NCBI RefSeq assembly: GCF_003663885.1
Contig: NZ_RCCE01000003.1
Span: forward strand, 124,001 to 188,000
Direction of reading: 5' to 3'
DNA length: 64,000 nt
Source: Litoreibacter meonggei
GTDB taxonomy: Bacteria; Pseudomonadota; Alphaproteobacteria; Rhodobacterales; Rhodobacteraceae
In this document: in pieces, positions 8,953-18,042 of the stretch
Position numbering within the stretch: the first letter of the stretch is position 1
How the letters are laid out: the number at the start of each line of letters is the position of its first letter
Notes under the pieces: generated by a model
The model's input: only the letters and a program-made list of their open reading frames with translations
Databases searched by the model: none
Told to the model about the DNA's origin: nothing
Program-made: the position numbers and the translations under genes

Positions 8953-10182
8953 TTATTCCTTGAACTTTGAAAGCAACATGGACCCGTTGGTCCCGCCGAA
9001 CCCGAAGGAGTTCGTCATAACCGTGTCCAGACCTGCGTTTTCCACCAGCTTGGTGGCAATTTCTTCCGGCTTCAGAGCCGGATCCAGCGTCTCGACATTG
9101 ATCGAGGGGACGATGAAGTCGTCCTTCAGCATGAGCAGGCAATAGACGGCCTCCTGCGCACCGGTCGCCCCTTGGGAGTGGCCGGTCATCGACTTGGTGG
9201 AGCTGATTGGCGGCGTGCTGCCCTCGCCGAACACACGGCGGACGGCTTCGACCTCGCCCACGTCACCTACCGGTGTCGACGTGCCATGTGCGTTGATGTA
9301 GCTAACCTTGCGGCCTTCCGGGATCGTGTCCATCGCCAAGCGCATCGCCCGCTCGCCGCCTTCGCCCGAAGGTGCGACCATGTCGGCGCCATCGGAGGTT
9401 GCGCCGAAACCGGTGACTTCCGCGTAGATTTTTGCGCCGCGCGCTTTGGCGTGTTCCAAATCTTCCAGCACCACGATGCCGCCGCCGCCAGCAATGACGA
9501 ACCCGTCCCGATCCGCATCGAACGCGCGGGAGGCTTTGGTCGGCGTGTCGTTATACTTGCTGCTCATCGCGCCCATGGCGTCGAACAGGCACGACAACGT
9601 CCAGTCCAACTCCTCGCCGCCGCCCGCAAACATGACGTCTTGTTTGCCCATCATGATCTGCTCGGACGCGGCCCCAATGCAGTGCAGCGAGGTCGAGCAG
9701 GCGGAGGTGATCGAGTAGTTGATGCCCTTGATTTGATACGCTGTCGCCAGATTGGCGGAAATGGTGGAGCCCATACATTTCGGCACCGCAAACGGCCCGA
9801 TGCGTTTGGTCGCGCCCGTTTTTAGCACCGACTGGTGCGCGGCGAACATGGCAGAGGTAGACGGCCCGCCAGAGCCAGCAATCAGGCCGGTGCGTGGGTT
9901 GATCACATCGCTGTCCTCTAGGCCCGCATCAGCAATCGCCTGCTCCATCGCGATATGCGCGTAAGCAGCCCCCGGCCCCATGAAACGCAGGCGGCGTTTG
10001 TCGACATGCTCGGCCACGTCGATCTTCAACGTGCCGGCAATCTGGCTGCGAAATCCGTGCTCCGCCATCTCCGGCGAGGCGACAATGCCGGAGGTGCCGG
10101 ATTTCAATGCAGCGGTGACTTCTTCGGCTGAGTTGCCGATGGGGGATACGATCCCCAGACCTGTAACGACGACGCGGCGCAT
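8953..10182 (-). CDS. fabB: Beta-ketoacyl-ACP synthase I
   Basis: A 409-residue condensing enzyme. The catalytic Cys is in TSACSTSLHC and the two His in NAHGTSTPVGD and TGHSQGATGAQE, the Cys-His-His triad of FabB/FabF. Location directly after fabA identifies it as FabB, which elongates the cis-3 unsaturated intermediate that FabA makes, so the pair determines unsaturated fatty acid synthesis. Separated from fabA by 21 bases and from fabI by three. The start MRRVVVTGLGIVSPIG is typical. Confidence 0.95.
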   Translation of the reverse strand: MRRVVVTGLGIVSPIGNSAEEVTAALKSGTSGIVASPEMAEHGFRSQIAGTLKIDVAEHVDKRRLRFMGPGAAYAHIAMEQAIADAGLEDSDVINPRTGLIAGSGGPSTSAMFAAHQSVLKTGATKRIGPFAVPKCMGSTISANLATAYQIKGINYSITSACSTSLHCIGAASEQIMMGKQDVMFAGGGEELDWTLSCLFDAMGAMSSKYNDTPTKASRAFDADRDGFVIAGGGGIVVLEDLEHAKARGAKIYAEVTGFGATSDGADMVAPSGEGGERAMRLAMDTIPEGRKVSYINAHGTSTPVGDVGEVEAVRRVFGEGSTPPISSTKSMTGHSQGATGAQEAVYCLLMLKDDFIVPSINVETLDPALKPEEIATKLVENAGLDTVMTNSFGFGGTNGSMLLSKFKE

Positions 10183-10203
10183 GGGCGTGCTCCTCTTTGG
10201 ACT

Positions 10204-10713
10204 TTAGCTCTCGGAGAGAGCGACTTTCATATCTTTGACTTCGTAAATCACTTCACCATCGGCTTCCACAATGCCATCGGCGACGCCCATAGTCAGGCGG
10301 CGGGTCTGGAGCGCTTTCGTGAAATCAATCTTGTAGGTCAGCATTTTGCGATCCGGGCGTACCATGCCTTTGAGTTTGACTTCACCCACACCCAACGCAT
10401 AGCCGCGCCCCTGCCAGCCGCGCCAGCCAAGGTTGAAACCGGTCAGTTGCCACAGGCCATCGAGGCCAAGGCAGCCGGGCATGATGGGGTTGCCGGGGAA
10501 GTGGCACTCGAAGAACCACAGGTCGGGCGTGATGTCGAACTCGGCCAGAATGTGGCCTTTACCATGTGCGCCGCCATCGCCAGAGACCTCGGTGATGCGG
10601 TCCATCATCAACATGGGCGGCGCCGGAAGCTGCGCGTTGCCCTCGCCAAACAGCTCACCGCGCGCGCATTTCAGAAGTGCGTCCTTGTCAAAGCTCGTTG
10701 GGTAATCGCTCAT
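10204..10713 (-). CDS. fabA: 3-hydroxydecanoyl-ACP dehydratase/isomerase
   Basis: A 169-residue hot-dog-fold enzyme that dehydrates 3-hydroxydecanoyl-ACP and isomerises the trans-2 to the cis-3 double bond, the branch point to unsaturated fatty acids. The active-site His lies in [20 protein letters not shown] together with the downstream Asp; length is exactly that expected. First gene of fabA-fabB-fabI, divergent from irr with 161 bases between, where both promoters must lie. Confidence 0.95.
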   Translation of the reverse strand: MSDYPTSFDKDALLKCARGELFGEGNAQLPAPPMLMMDRITEVSGDGGAHGKGHILAEFDITPDLWFFECHFPGNPIMPGCLGLDGLWQLTGFNLGWRGWQGRGYALGVGEVKLKGMVRPDRKMLTYKIDFTKALQTRRLTMGVADGIVEADGEVIYEVKDMKVALSES

Positions 10714-10818
10714 GCCACCCTGCCCCCATATCTCGTTTTGTTACCTTATGTTACACCTAGCATTGGCGCTTTATCGCGTGCAAGGGCCGCCAACCTGTAA
10801 GCTGCGACTGATTTTCAT

Positions 10819-10848
10819 TTGAAACATGGGGGGTGCACGCCCTATATG
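10819..10848 (+). promoter_or_regulatory. Probable housekeeping promoter of irr
   Basis: TTGAAA (10819-10824) and TATATG (10843-10848) are separated by 18 bases, close to the sigma-70 consensus, and the irr ATG follows 27 bases later. This is inferred from the match alone. No clear Irr or RirA operator was recognised by eye in the fabA-irr gap. Confidence 0.4.
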
Positions 10849-10874
10849 TAAGGCGAGCAAAGGGAATTTGGCGA

Positions 10875-11291
10875 ATGTTGTCGATAGAAACCAAGCGTGG
10901 AACAGAATGGCTGGCGGGTGCAGGGTTGCGCCCGACGCGTCAACGCGTGGCTTTGGCGGAACTTTTGGTTGGCGACGGCCAGCATCGCCACATTACCGCT
11001 GAAAGCCTGCACGCGGCAGCCACTGACCAAACCGACGGTGTATCGCTGGCGACGGTTTACAACACGCTCAAAGCATTCTCCGAGGCCGGACTGATCCGCG
11101 AAATCATGGTCGACGGCACCAAAAGCTACTTCGACACCCGTGTAGACGACCACCCCCATTTCTTCTGGGAAGACGAAGGCCACCTGACCGACGCCCCGAA
11201 AGAGCAGTTGGAAATCGCCTCGTTGCCCGACGCACCCGCTGGGACCGAGATTGCCAAGGTCGATGTCGTGATCCGGCTGCGCCGCACCTGA
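10875..11291 (+). CDS. irr: Fur-family transcriptional regulator, Irr type
   Basis: A 138-residue Fur-superfamily repressor. The winged-helix region includes GLRPTRQRVALAELL and SLATVYNTLKAFSEAGLI, and the dimerisation domain contains the histidine motif DDHPHFFW typical of Irr. In alphaproteobacteria Irr controls haem and iron genes and is destabilised by haem; this protein lacks an N-terminal Cys-Pro haem motif, as is common in Rhodobacterales. The ATG at 10875 is preferred because AAGGGA precedes it. Its position divergent to fabA-fabB-fabI suggests a link between iron status and membrane lipid synthesis, or only conserved neighbourhood. Confidence 0.88.
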   Translation: MLSIETKRGTEWLAGAGLRPTRQRVALAELLVGDGQHRHITAESLHAAATDQTDGVSLATVYNTLKAFSEAGLIREIMVDGTKSYFDTRVDDHPHFFWEDEGHLTDAPKEQLEIASLPDAPAGTEIAKVDVVIRLRRT

Positions 11292-11319
11292 ACCGCCCGC
11301 ATCAAGGGAATCTGACCCA

Positions 11320-11991
11320 ATGTTGAATGCCCGAACAGGTATCGCCGCTGTACTTGCCGCGATGCTGGCCACTGGACCCGCACCTGTCGCCGCCCACCCT
11401 CATGTCTTCATTGATACGGGCCTCGAGATTATTTTCGATGCCGAAGGCCGGCTGACCCATGTGAAGGTGACGTGGAACTACGACGATCTTTATTCGCTGC
11501 TTTTGGCCGAAGATTATAAGGTCGACGCAGATGGCGACGGGATGCTTACCCCCGAAGAGCGCGAAGAACTGACGGGCTTCGACGCGGATTGGGTGCAGGG
11601 CTATGCGGGCGATTTGGAAGCGATACTGGACGGCCAGATATTGAGGCTGTCACGACCAATCGAGCCGACCGCGGATATGGTGGATGGCAGAATCATCTCG
11701 ACGCATCTGCGCGAGGTTGTCGGGACGCCAATCCTGTCCGGTGACCCTATATCGTTTAAAGCCTTCGATCCGACATATTACACCGCTTATGACATGACGC
11801 TTCCGGTCACTGTCACAGGGCGCGACGACTGCCAAATCCTGCGTATCGAGCCTGATATTGACGGCCAGCTTGCGCAGATGCAGGCGCAGCTTTTGACGCT
11901 GGACGCGAATGCCGACCTTGAGGAAAACGACATCCCGCTGATCGGCGGGGATTTCGCCACCGACATCCGCGTCACATGCCCCGCGTTGTAA
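11320..11991 (+). CDS. DUF1007 family periplasmic protein
   Basis: A 223-residue protein with an N-terminal signal sequence ending near PVAAHPHVFIDT; the AHPH motif right after cleavage is characteristic of DUF1007. A stretch YKVDADGDGMLTPEEREEL resembles a calcium-binding EF-hand loop. DUF1007 proteins are usually encoded with NicO-type nickel/cobalt exporters, and here the downstream nicO-like gene overlaps it by 16 bases. It probably presents or senses a metal in the periplasm; the metal is not known. Confidence 0.82.
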   Translation: MLNARTGIAAVLAAMLATGPAPVAAHPHVFIDTGLEIIFDAEGRLTHVKVTWNYDDLYSLLLAEDYKVDADGDGMLTPEEREELTGFDADWVQGYAGDLEAILDGQILRLSRPIEPTADMVDGRIISTHLREVVGTPILSGDPISFKAFDPTYYTAYDMTLPVTVTGRDDCQILRIEPDIDGQLAQMQAQLLTLDANADLEENDIPLIGGDFATDIRVTCPAL

Positions 11992-12878
11992 TCGTTCCAG
12001 TCGCAATAGCTATTGCAGCGCTGATCTGGCTGTGGAGCAGCGGCGGATTTGACAGCCTTGCGGCCTTTGCAGCAGGCGAACAACGCGACTTTCAAAACCA
12101 AATCGCCCGCACTCTGCGCGCGTTGCGCAGTGGCGACGCGGGCGCGCTTACCCTGCTGATGACGCTGTGCTTTGCCTACGGATTCTTCCACGCCGTCGGG
12201 CCGGGTCATGGCAAGGTTTTGATCGGCGGTTATGGATTGGGTCGTCAGGTGCCATGGATGCGCTTGTCGCTGATCTCGCTGATCTCAAGCCTTGGGCAAG
12301 CGGTCACCGCCGTCTTGCTGGTCTATGCAGGTGTGCTGGTGTTCAACCTGAGCCGCACCCAAATGGTCGGCGCGGCCGAGGACTACATGGCCCCGTTCAG
12401 TTATGCCGCAATCGGGGCGATCGGGGTTTGGTTGACGGTGCGCGCGCTGCGGAAGTTCCTAAAGCTTCGCGAGCAGCCTGCCCATGACCACTCGCATCAC
12501 GGGGACGGCACCTGCTCGGAATGCGGGCACAAACACGGGCCCAGCATGGAAGAGGTGGAGAATGCCAGCTCGCTGCGCGATGCGCTGATCCTGATCGGGG
12601 GGATCGCCATCCGGCCCTGCACTGGCGCGTTGTTTGTTCTGATCATCACATGGCAGATGGGCATTGCGATGGCGGGAATTGCCGGAGCCTTCGCCATGGC
12701 GCTTGGCACCGCTGTCGTCACCATCGGCGTCGGGGTTGCAGCCGTGACGATGCGGGCGGGTGTGATCGGATCGTTTGCGTCGTCGCGCGTCGCGACCCAG
12801 ATCGTGCCAGCCATTGAATTGATTGCGGGGCTGCTGGTCCTTGTGATCGCGTCGGGCCTATTGCTGCGCGCCATATGA
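11976..12878 (+). CDS. NicO/RcnA-like nickel/cobalt transporter
   Basis: A 300-residue membrane protein with six or so hydrophobic segments. The family signature GFFHAVGPGHGKVLIGGY is in the second segment, a histidine-rich cytoplasmic loop (HDHSHHGDGTCSECGHKHG) follows near residue 170, and RPCTGALFVL is the second conserved motif. Homologues export Ni(II)/Co(II); direction here is inferred. It overlaps the DUF1007 gene by 16 bases, so the two are translationally coupled. It is followed directly by a terminator hairpin. Confidence 0.85.
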   Translation: MPRVVIVPVAIAIAALIWLWSSGGFDSLAAFAAGEQRDFQNQIARTLRALRSGDAGALTLLMTLCFAYGFFHAVGPGHGKVLIGGYGLGRQVPWMRLSLISLISSLGQAVTAVLLVYAGVLVFNLSRTQMVGAAEDYMAPFSYAAIGAIGVWLTVRALRKFLKLREQPAHDHSHHGDGTCSECGHKHGPSMEEVENASSLRDALILIGGIAIRPCTGALFVLIITWQMGIAMAGIAGAFAMALGTAVVTIGVGVAAVTMRAGVIGSFASSRVATQIVPAIELIAGLLVLVIASGLLLRAI

Positions 12879-12881
12879 AAA

Positions 12882-12901
12882 GGCCGCCCCAAGGGGCGGC
12901 C
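12882..12901. terminator. Bidirectional intrinsic terminator
   Basis: A perfect 9-base-pair stem (GGCCGCCCC / GGGGCGGCC) with a two-base spacer sits in the 30 bases between the convergent nicO-like and dctM genes. AAAA lies on the 5' side, so it would work best for the minus-strand TRAP operon and as a block on the plus side. Confidence 0.65.
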
Positions 12902-12908
12902 ATTCAGG

Positions 12909-14354
12909 TCAATTTCCGTATGCGATGGCAGGTAGCCACGTCACGATACTGGGGAAGGCGAACACGATCCCGAGCCCCGTGAGTTGCAGCAGCACAAAGG
13001 GGATAACGCCGCGGTAGATGTGGCCCAATGTAATATCCGGCGGGCAGACACCCTTGAGATAGAACAGCGCAAAGCCCACAGGCGGCGTCAGGAATGACGT
13101 CTGCAACGTCACCGCCACCAGAATGGCAAACCAAACGATAGACGGGTTATCCACCACCCCAAAACCGTCGACAGGGATGTCCAAAGCCAGAACAACCGGC
13201 AGCATCAGCGGCATGATGATCAGCGTGATCTCGATCCAGTCCAGCAGGAAGCCCAGCAGGAAGATGATGAACAGGATGAACAGCACAACCATATACTTGT
13301 CGTCGAAGGAGGACAGCACCAGATGCTCGATGATCTCATCCCCGCCAAAGCGGCGCAGGATGAAGGCAAAGAAATTCGCGGCGATGAAGATACCCACGAT
13401 ATAGCCCGAGGTGTTCAGCGTCTGGCGCATCACGTCCTTGAACACGGTCATATTCAGCTTGCGGTTCAGGAACGCCAGAATGGTCGCCCCCATGGCCCCC
13501 AGACCGGACGCCTCGGTTGGTGTGGCGAAGCCGAAGAAGATCGAGCCGAGAACCAAAAGGATCAGCGCCATTGGTGGCATGACCGACAGGGCGGTTTCCT
13601 TGATGATCGTCATATCGACCGGAGGGCGGTTTTCCGGCACCGGCATCGCTTTGGGATTAATCAAGCCATAGACGATCAGGAATACGATGTAGAGCACGCC
13701 CAACAAAAGGCCTGGGAACAGCGCGCCCATGAACAGGTCACCAAGCGAGATGGCCAACTGATCCGACATGATCACCAGCATGATCGACGGCGGGATTAGA
13801 ATGCCCAACGTGCCGGACGCCGCGATCGTACCCGTCGCGATGGGTTTGGAGTAGTTCTGCGCCATCATGGTTGGGATACCCATGACGCCAAGCAGCACCA
13901 CTGACGCACCGATCACTCCAGTCGAGGCGGCAAGGATGATACCGATCAACATGACCGACAGCGCCAACCCGCCTTTCAGCGCGCCAAACAGCACCTGCAT
14001 GGCCTTCATCATGCGTTGGGCAACACCGGATTGATCAAGCATCAACCCCATGAAAATAAACATCGGCAAGGCGACAAGCACCGGGTTGTTGATGATCCCG
14101 CCAAAGAAGCGGCTGCCATTGGCAAAGAGCTTCGTGTACGTGATGCCGGTTCGGTCAAATTCTATGAATTCGTTGATGTATTTGCGGTTCGGATCAAGCA
14201 CGAATTCGCCCAAAACGATGAACACCAATGACACCCCCACAAGGGCGTAGGCCACCGGAACACCACGAAACAACATCACAATGAAGACCGCAAACATCAG
14301 CAGAACAGACCATTCGTTCAGCGTCAGGAAGTTAAAGAGGGAAAGCAGTTGCAT
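12909..14354 (-). CDS. TRAP transporter large permease (DctM type)
   Basis: A 481-residue polytopic inner-membrane protein, the large subunit that carries the sodium-driven substrate translocation path. It has many hydrophobic segments, with motifs such as ASTGVIGASVVLLGVMGIP, GTLGILIPPSIMLVIMSDQ and LLGFLLDWIEITLIIMPL. Length and motifs fit the subfamily annotated for mannitol/chloroaromatic or 2-oxo-acid uptake (TakM-like). It follows dctQ by three bases in a dctP-dctQ-dctM operon. Confidence 0.92.
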   Translation of the reverse strand: MQLLSLFNFLTLNEWSVLLMFAVFIVMLFRGVPVAYALVGVSLVFIVLGEFVLDPNRKYINEFIEFDRTGITYTKLFANGSRFFGGIINNPVLVALPMFIFMGLMLDQSGVAQRMMKAMQVLFGALKGGLALSVMLIGIILAASTGVIGASVVLLGVMGIPTMMAQNYSKPIATGTIAASGTLGILIPPSIMLVIMSDQLAISLGDLFMGALFPGLLLGVLYIVFLIVYGLINPKAMPVPENRPPVDMTIIKETALSVMPPMALILLVLGSIFFGFATPTEASGLGAMGATILAFLNRKLNMTVFKDVMRQTLNTSGYIVGIFIAANFFAFILRRFGGDEIIEHLVLSSFDDKYMVVLFILFIIFLLGFLLDWIEITLIIMPLMLPVVLALDIPVDGFGVVDNPSIVWFAILVAVTLQTSFLTPPVGFALFYLKGVCPPDITLGHIYRGVIPFVLLQLTGLGIVFAFPSIVTWLPAIAYGN

Positions 14355-14357
14355 GAG

Positions 14358-15155
14358 TTACGCGTCCTTCGCTGAATTGCGCGATAGCGCATAGCCCACG
14401 ACCAGCAACACTAGGATAGTCGCGATAGCGATGTAGCCTGTTTGCTCGAAAATGGGTTCTTTGGTGATGCGACGTGGATTTAGATCGGGCTGGCTCAACG
14501 CGTAGAACCAATAGGCCGCATAGTGGATAATGCGCGTCAGGAAGAACAGCATCGCAGGCAAGCTCCAAAGGACGACTTTGTGCAGCGAAACCGACGAGAA
14601 GATTGCTAGATTGCGCCGGAAAACACCCCATGCTGCAATAATCGCAATGATGAACATCACCGGCAGCGAGGATTTCAGCAGGTAGAGGTGGTGCAACCCG
14701 TTGGGGCTGCTCGACCCTTCAAGCGCAACGATGGACGACCACGCATAATGCAGCAGAATATCAGTCATGATGACCAAAAATGGCAGCAGCAGCCAGCCAA
14801 TCGCGAAGACCTCGATCCTCGCCTTTTTGGCAGGTGAATAATTTTGGTGCAGAATGTCGACGCGCACATGGCTTTGCGTGGTGATGGCATAGGCGAAGCC
14901 CGTGAGCATCGCGAAGCCGTAGATCCACCATTGCGCATCATCAAGCCATGCTTGGTTCACACCGCTTTGGCGCAAGATAACTTGAGCCACGATGCCCACC
15001 ATCAGGAGCGGAAACAGCCATGCAACGACATTCCCGACATTGATCATCAGCCGGTCAGGCCAGCCGTGATGCTCGCGATCTACGTCACCGGGATCGGTGA
15101 TGGCGATGGATACATCATCCAGCCCTCCGGCCAGCTCTACAGTTTCACCCGACAT
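14358..15155 (-). CDS. TRAP transporter small permease (DctQ type)
   Basis: A 265-residue membrane protein with four main hydrophobic segments plus additional ones, longer than the usual 160-180-residue DctQ; such long small subunits go with the TakP/FcbT-type systems. It stabilises the large permease and contacts the binding protein. The ATG at 15155 is preceded by GGGGGAG at good spacing, so it is chosen over an in-frame codon at 15188. Middle gene of the TRAP operon. Confidence 0.88.
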   Translation of the reverse strand: MSGETVELAGGLDDVSIAITDPGDVDREHHGWPDRLMINVGNVVAWLFPLLMVGIVAQVILRQSGVNQAWLDDAQWWIYGFAMLTGFAYAITTQSHVRVDILHQNYSPAKKARIEVFAIGWLLLPFLVIMTDILLHYAWSSIVALEGSSSPNGLHHLYLLKSSLPVMFIIAIIAAWGVFRRNLAIFSSVSLHKVVLWSLPAMLFFLTRIIHYAAYWFYALSQPDLNPRRITKEPIFEQTGYIAIATILVLLVVGYALSRNSAKDA

Positions 15156-15250
15156 GTTGTTCTCCCCCGCCCCGCTCGGAACGTCCAAATCTTTGGAAAA
15201 AGGGCGACCGACCGGGCCGCCCTCAAAGTTTTAGTCTCTAACTGCGCGCC

Positions 15251-16297
15251 TTAGTTGCGTGGGCGTGGCAGGTAGATGTTGTCGTTCCAGACTTTGTAGC
15301 CGGCACGGTATTCTGCCAAGTCAGCCCAGACTTCAGCGAAGAGCGGGTCTTCTTTTGCCAGATCGGCCGCAACTTCGTTCCAAGTGCTCTCGAACAGGTC
15401 AAGAAGCTCTGGCGACCACTGACGGATTTGAACGCCGTTCTTTTCGGTGTTCTCTACCATGGCTTCAAAGTTGGTCGCTTCGCCTTCCGCAAGGTTGGTC
15501 GTGATGTTGGCCAAGCAAGCCACTTCGATTTGTGCCTGTGCCATTTCGCCAAGACCTTCCCACGCGTCTTTGTTGACCAGCAGTTCGAACAAAGTGGATG
15601 GCTGGTGCCAGCCGGGGAAGTAGTTGAACTTCGCGATTTTGTGGAAGCCCAAGCGCGAGTCGATGCGCGGCATGGAGAACTCGGTCGCGTCGATTGCGCC
15701 ACGCTCAAGTGCCGGGAAGATGTCCGACGCGCCAAGAAGCGACGTAGAGACGCCGATCTTTTGCATGACTTCAGCGCCAAGGCCGAAGAAGCGCATGTTC
15801 AGACCTTGCAGGTCTTCAGCGGAATTGATTTCATTCTTGAACCAACCGGAGGTTTCCGGCGCAATCACACCGCATGGGGTCACGTGCACGTCGTAGCCGG
15901 CTTCGTCATACATACGCTGCCAAAGTTCTTTGCCGTCATCATACAGAATCCAGCCAAGGAATTCGCCAGCTTCCGGGCCGAACGGCACAGCGGCAAACAG
16001 CGAGGCGGCCGTGATTTTACCCTGCCAGTAACCGGACGTCGTGAACGCGGCGTCGACAGAGCCGTTCGATACGGCGTCCAGTGCTTCCAAAGTCGGAACC
16101 AATTTGCCGGGGTCAAAGTGCTCAAACTCAACTTCGGTCGAAATCGAGTTCAGCTTTTCAACAAAGTCCGTCGCTGCAGTGCCAAGGATCGGAAGGTTCT
16201 TGCCGAAGGCAGATGTCATTTCCAGCACGTCTTGTGCTTGAGCAGAGCCAGCAGCGACCGATAGGCCAAGCGCGGCTGCGATTAGGTTGGTTTTCAT
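15251..16297 (-). CDS. TRAP transporter substrate-binding protein (DctP/TakP type)
   Basis: A 348-residue periplasmic binding protein with a signal peptide (MKTNLIAAALGLSVAAGSAQAQ). Conserved stretches include VSNGSVDAAFTTSGYW, LNMRFFGLGAEVMQKIG and GAIDATEFSMPRIDSRLG, the last matching the TakP-like family that binds 2-oxo acids through a carboxylate and metal. The start at 16297 follows a strong GGAGGAG site. First gene of the operon; the TakP-like assignment is from motif memory, the ligand is not proven. Confidence 0.9.
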   Translation of the reverse strand: MKTNLIAAALGLSVAAGSAQAQDVLEMTSAFGKNLPILGTAATDFVEKLNSISTEVEFEHFDPGKLVPTLEALDAVSNGSVDAAFTTSGYWQGKITAASLFAAVPFGPEAGEFLGWILYDDGKELWQRMYDEAGYDVHVTPCGVIAPETSGWFKNEINSAEDLQGLNMRFFGLGAEVMQKIGVSTSLLGASDIFPALERGAIDATEFSMPRIDSRLGFHKIAKFNYFPGWHQPSTLFELLVNKDAWEGLGEMAQAQIEVACLANITTNLAEGEATNFEAMVENTEKNGVQIRQWSPELLDLFESTWNEVAADLAKEDPLFAEVWADLAEYRAGYKVWNDNIYLPRPRN

Positions 16298-16568
16298 AGT
16301 ATCTCCTCCCAGAGAGCTAAATTGGTAATATTTTTTCACCACATTGGGGTTTTGCGTCAGTAGAGCGCCGTCAGCAATACCCAGAATTTAGTAGACTAGG
16401 TCCAAAACACGTCGTTAGCAGCCCTTAAATTGGCTGAAAGTTCGTTTTGACCAAGTTTTCCGGCTTTCGCAGTGAACCCGGAGCGGGGGAGTGAGCCTTG
16501 TCAGGCCCCCGATTCGCGACACCAGGCATGACGTGCGCCCGCATCACGGGGACGCATCACGACGTGCC

Positions 16569-17477
16569 TCAAACAGCGGAAATAGCTTCGAGATGTACAT
16601 CTTTGAATTGCGCCAGACAGGCGTCAATCTCGGTACGAGTTTGGAACAAGCAGACCGCCGTCGAAAGGGCATCGGCAAGCGCCGCAGTCGGTGCCGACAC
16701 TGTGATTTCACGCCAGCGGGTGTGGCTTGGCAAACCTGTGCGCGGGTCAAGAATGTGACCCACTTGTGCGCGTTCGTCAAAAGTTGTTCCAAGTGGCGCA
16801 GAAGTGGCCAGCGCCCGCGCGGCAAGCGGGACTTCACCGCCTGCTGCTAGCTTGACAGGCCACGCTTTTCCATCCGGATGCGTGCCAAGTGCGCGAAACT
16901 CACCTGTGTCGATCAATATATTGGTTAGGCCCTCGGAACGCAGCATCTCAGCCACGCGGTCTGCGATGTAACCTTGCGCGATCCCGTTCAGGGTCAGCGC
17001 CATGCCCGGCCGTATGGTTATCGAGGCGGGTTCAAGTGCGACCTGCTTCCAACCGGTAAGCGCAAGGGCATTTGTTACCGCGTGCTCATCTGGCAATGTG
17101 CCGTTTGCCGACGCCTCGGCGTAGCAGGCCCAGAGCGGTTGAACGGACGGATCGAACCGACCACCGCTTGCTTTATATACCGCACCAGCCAGCGACAGGC
17201 ACTCCAGCAACTCAAACGCTGGGGCACGAAGTACGGCCTCACGGTTCAACCGCGACAACGCACTATCAGGGCGATAAAGGCTGAAAACGTCCTCCAGTCG
17301 CGAAATTTCATCGGCGACCCGCGCGCTGATCGCCTTCGCGTCCGGATGGGCAAAGCGCAGCGTGGCGCGGGCGCCAAGGGCAACCCCTTGCCATGTGTAG
17401 ACCGGCTGCGCGTTGCTGCGTCCCGCGCAGGCAAGTGCGGCGGCGGTGATGGTCAGGAAACGGCGGCGGCTGGTCAT
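16569..17477 (-). CDS. nosX: FAD:protein FMN transferase of the nos cluster (NosX/ApbE)
   Basis: A 302-residue ApbE-family flavin transferase, which attaches FMN covalently to a Thr of target proteins. As the last nos gene its expected target is the flavin domain of NosR. The N-terminus TSRRRFLTITAAALACAG is a twin-arginine signal, placing it in the periplasm. ApbE motifs seen are LGARATLRFAH, DVFSLYRPDSALSRLN, LNGIAQGYIADRV and LIDTGEFRALG; HILDPRTGLPS closes the site. The start at 17477 lies four bases after the nosL stop. Periplasmic location and context make NosX more fitting than a generic ApbE call. Confidence 0.9.
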   Translation of the reverse strand: MTSRRRFLTITAAALACAGRSNAQPVYTWQGVALGARATLRFAHPDAKAISARVADEISRLEDVFSLYRPDSALSRLNREAVLRAPAFELLECLSLAGAVYKASGGRFDPSVQPLWACYAEASANGTLPDEHAVTNALALTGWKQVALEPASITIRPGMALTLNGIAQGYIADRVAEMLRSEGLTNILIDTGEFRALGTHPDGKAWPVKLAAGGEVPLAARALATSAPLGTTFDERAQVGHILDPRTGLPSHTRWREITVSAPTAALADALSTAVCLFQTRTEIDACLAQFKDVHLEAISAV

Positions 17478-17481
17478 GGGG

Positions 17482-18042
17482 TCATCCTTCCGAATTGCGC
17501 GACAGGGCGCGCAGGCGGTTGTCAAAATCGTCATCAGTTGTGTCGCCGTCCAAGGCAACGGGCGCAAGCACGGCACTGTCGGGTATCTGCGACAGCTGCA
17601 TCACGTCGCCGCCATTGACGGCGGCAAACTTCACGGCGTCCTCGCGTTTGGAAAACGGCACCAGTTCCGGTGCGCCCATACCGCCCAAAACGCGGCCACC
17701 TACGACATAAAATGCATCCTCGGCGGTGATCCAGTTTGCCGCGCCGGGGGCGTCCCAAGTGGCGTTAGGGGCGCTCATGTCGTTGACCCAGACGGCCAGA
17801 ATGTCGTGGCTCTGCTCCGGCATCCGCGTATAGGCCACCACGTCACGCACCTGAGAGAAAAACAGCGGCGCACCGGGAAGTCCGCCCAGATGCGCCTGCG
17901 CTTTGGGGCCTTCGTGTTCCAGCAGGTTCATCTGGCAGTAATGGCCCACGGCCTCCTCGGTCAGCGGCAAAGCGGTGGTGTCCTGCACGGCCTCTTCCTT
18001 GCACGCAGTCAGCAGCATCAGGGCGACGAGCAGATACCTCAT
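17482..18042 (-). CDS. nosL: NosL, copper-binding lipoprotein for nitrous oxide reductase maturation
   Basis: A 186-residue lipoprotein: the short signal MRYLLVALMLLTAC ends at a lipobox Cys at residue 14. NosL binds Cu(I) and delivers it to NosZ for copper-centre assembly. The conserved Cys/Met region near residues 38-42 (YCQMNLLEHEGPKAQ) matches NosL proteins. It overlaps nosY by four bases and is followed four bases later by nosX, as in other nosDFYLX clusters. Confidence 0.92.
   Translation of the reverse strand: MRYLLVALMLLTACKEEAVQDTTALPLTEEAVGHYCQMNLLEHEGPKAQAHLGGLPGAPLFFSQVRDVVAYTRMPEQSHDILAVWVNDMSAPNATWDAPGAANWITAEDAFYVVGGRVLGGMGAPELVPFSKREDAVKFAAVNGGDVMQLSQIPDSAVLAPVALDGDTTDDDFDNRLRALSRNSEG

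Noticed and set aside
10714-10874. Iron-control operator between fabA and irr
   Set aside because: No clear Irr, RirA or Fur-type dyad could be read by eye.
16298-16568. Possible gene or RNA between the TRAP binding protein and nosX
   Set aside because: No open frame with a ribosome site and no convincing hairpin; it only needs to hold the TRAP promoter.
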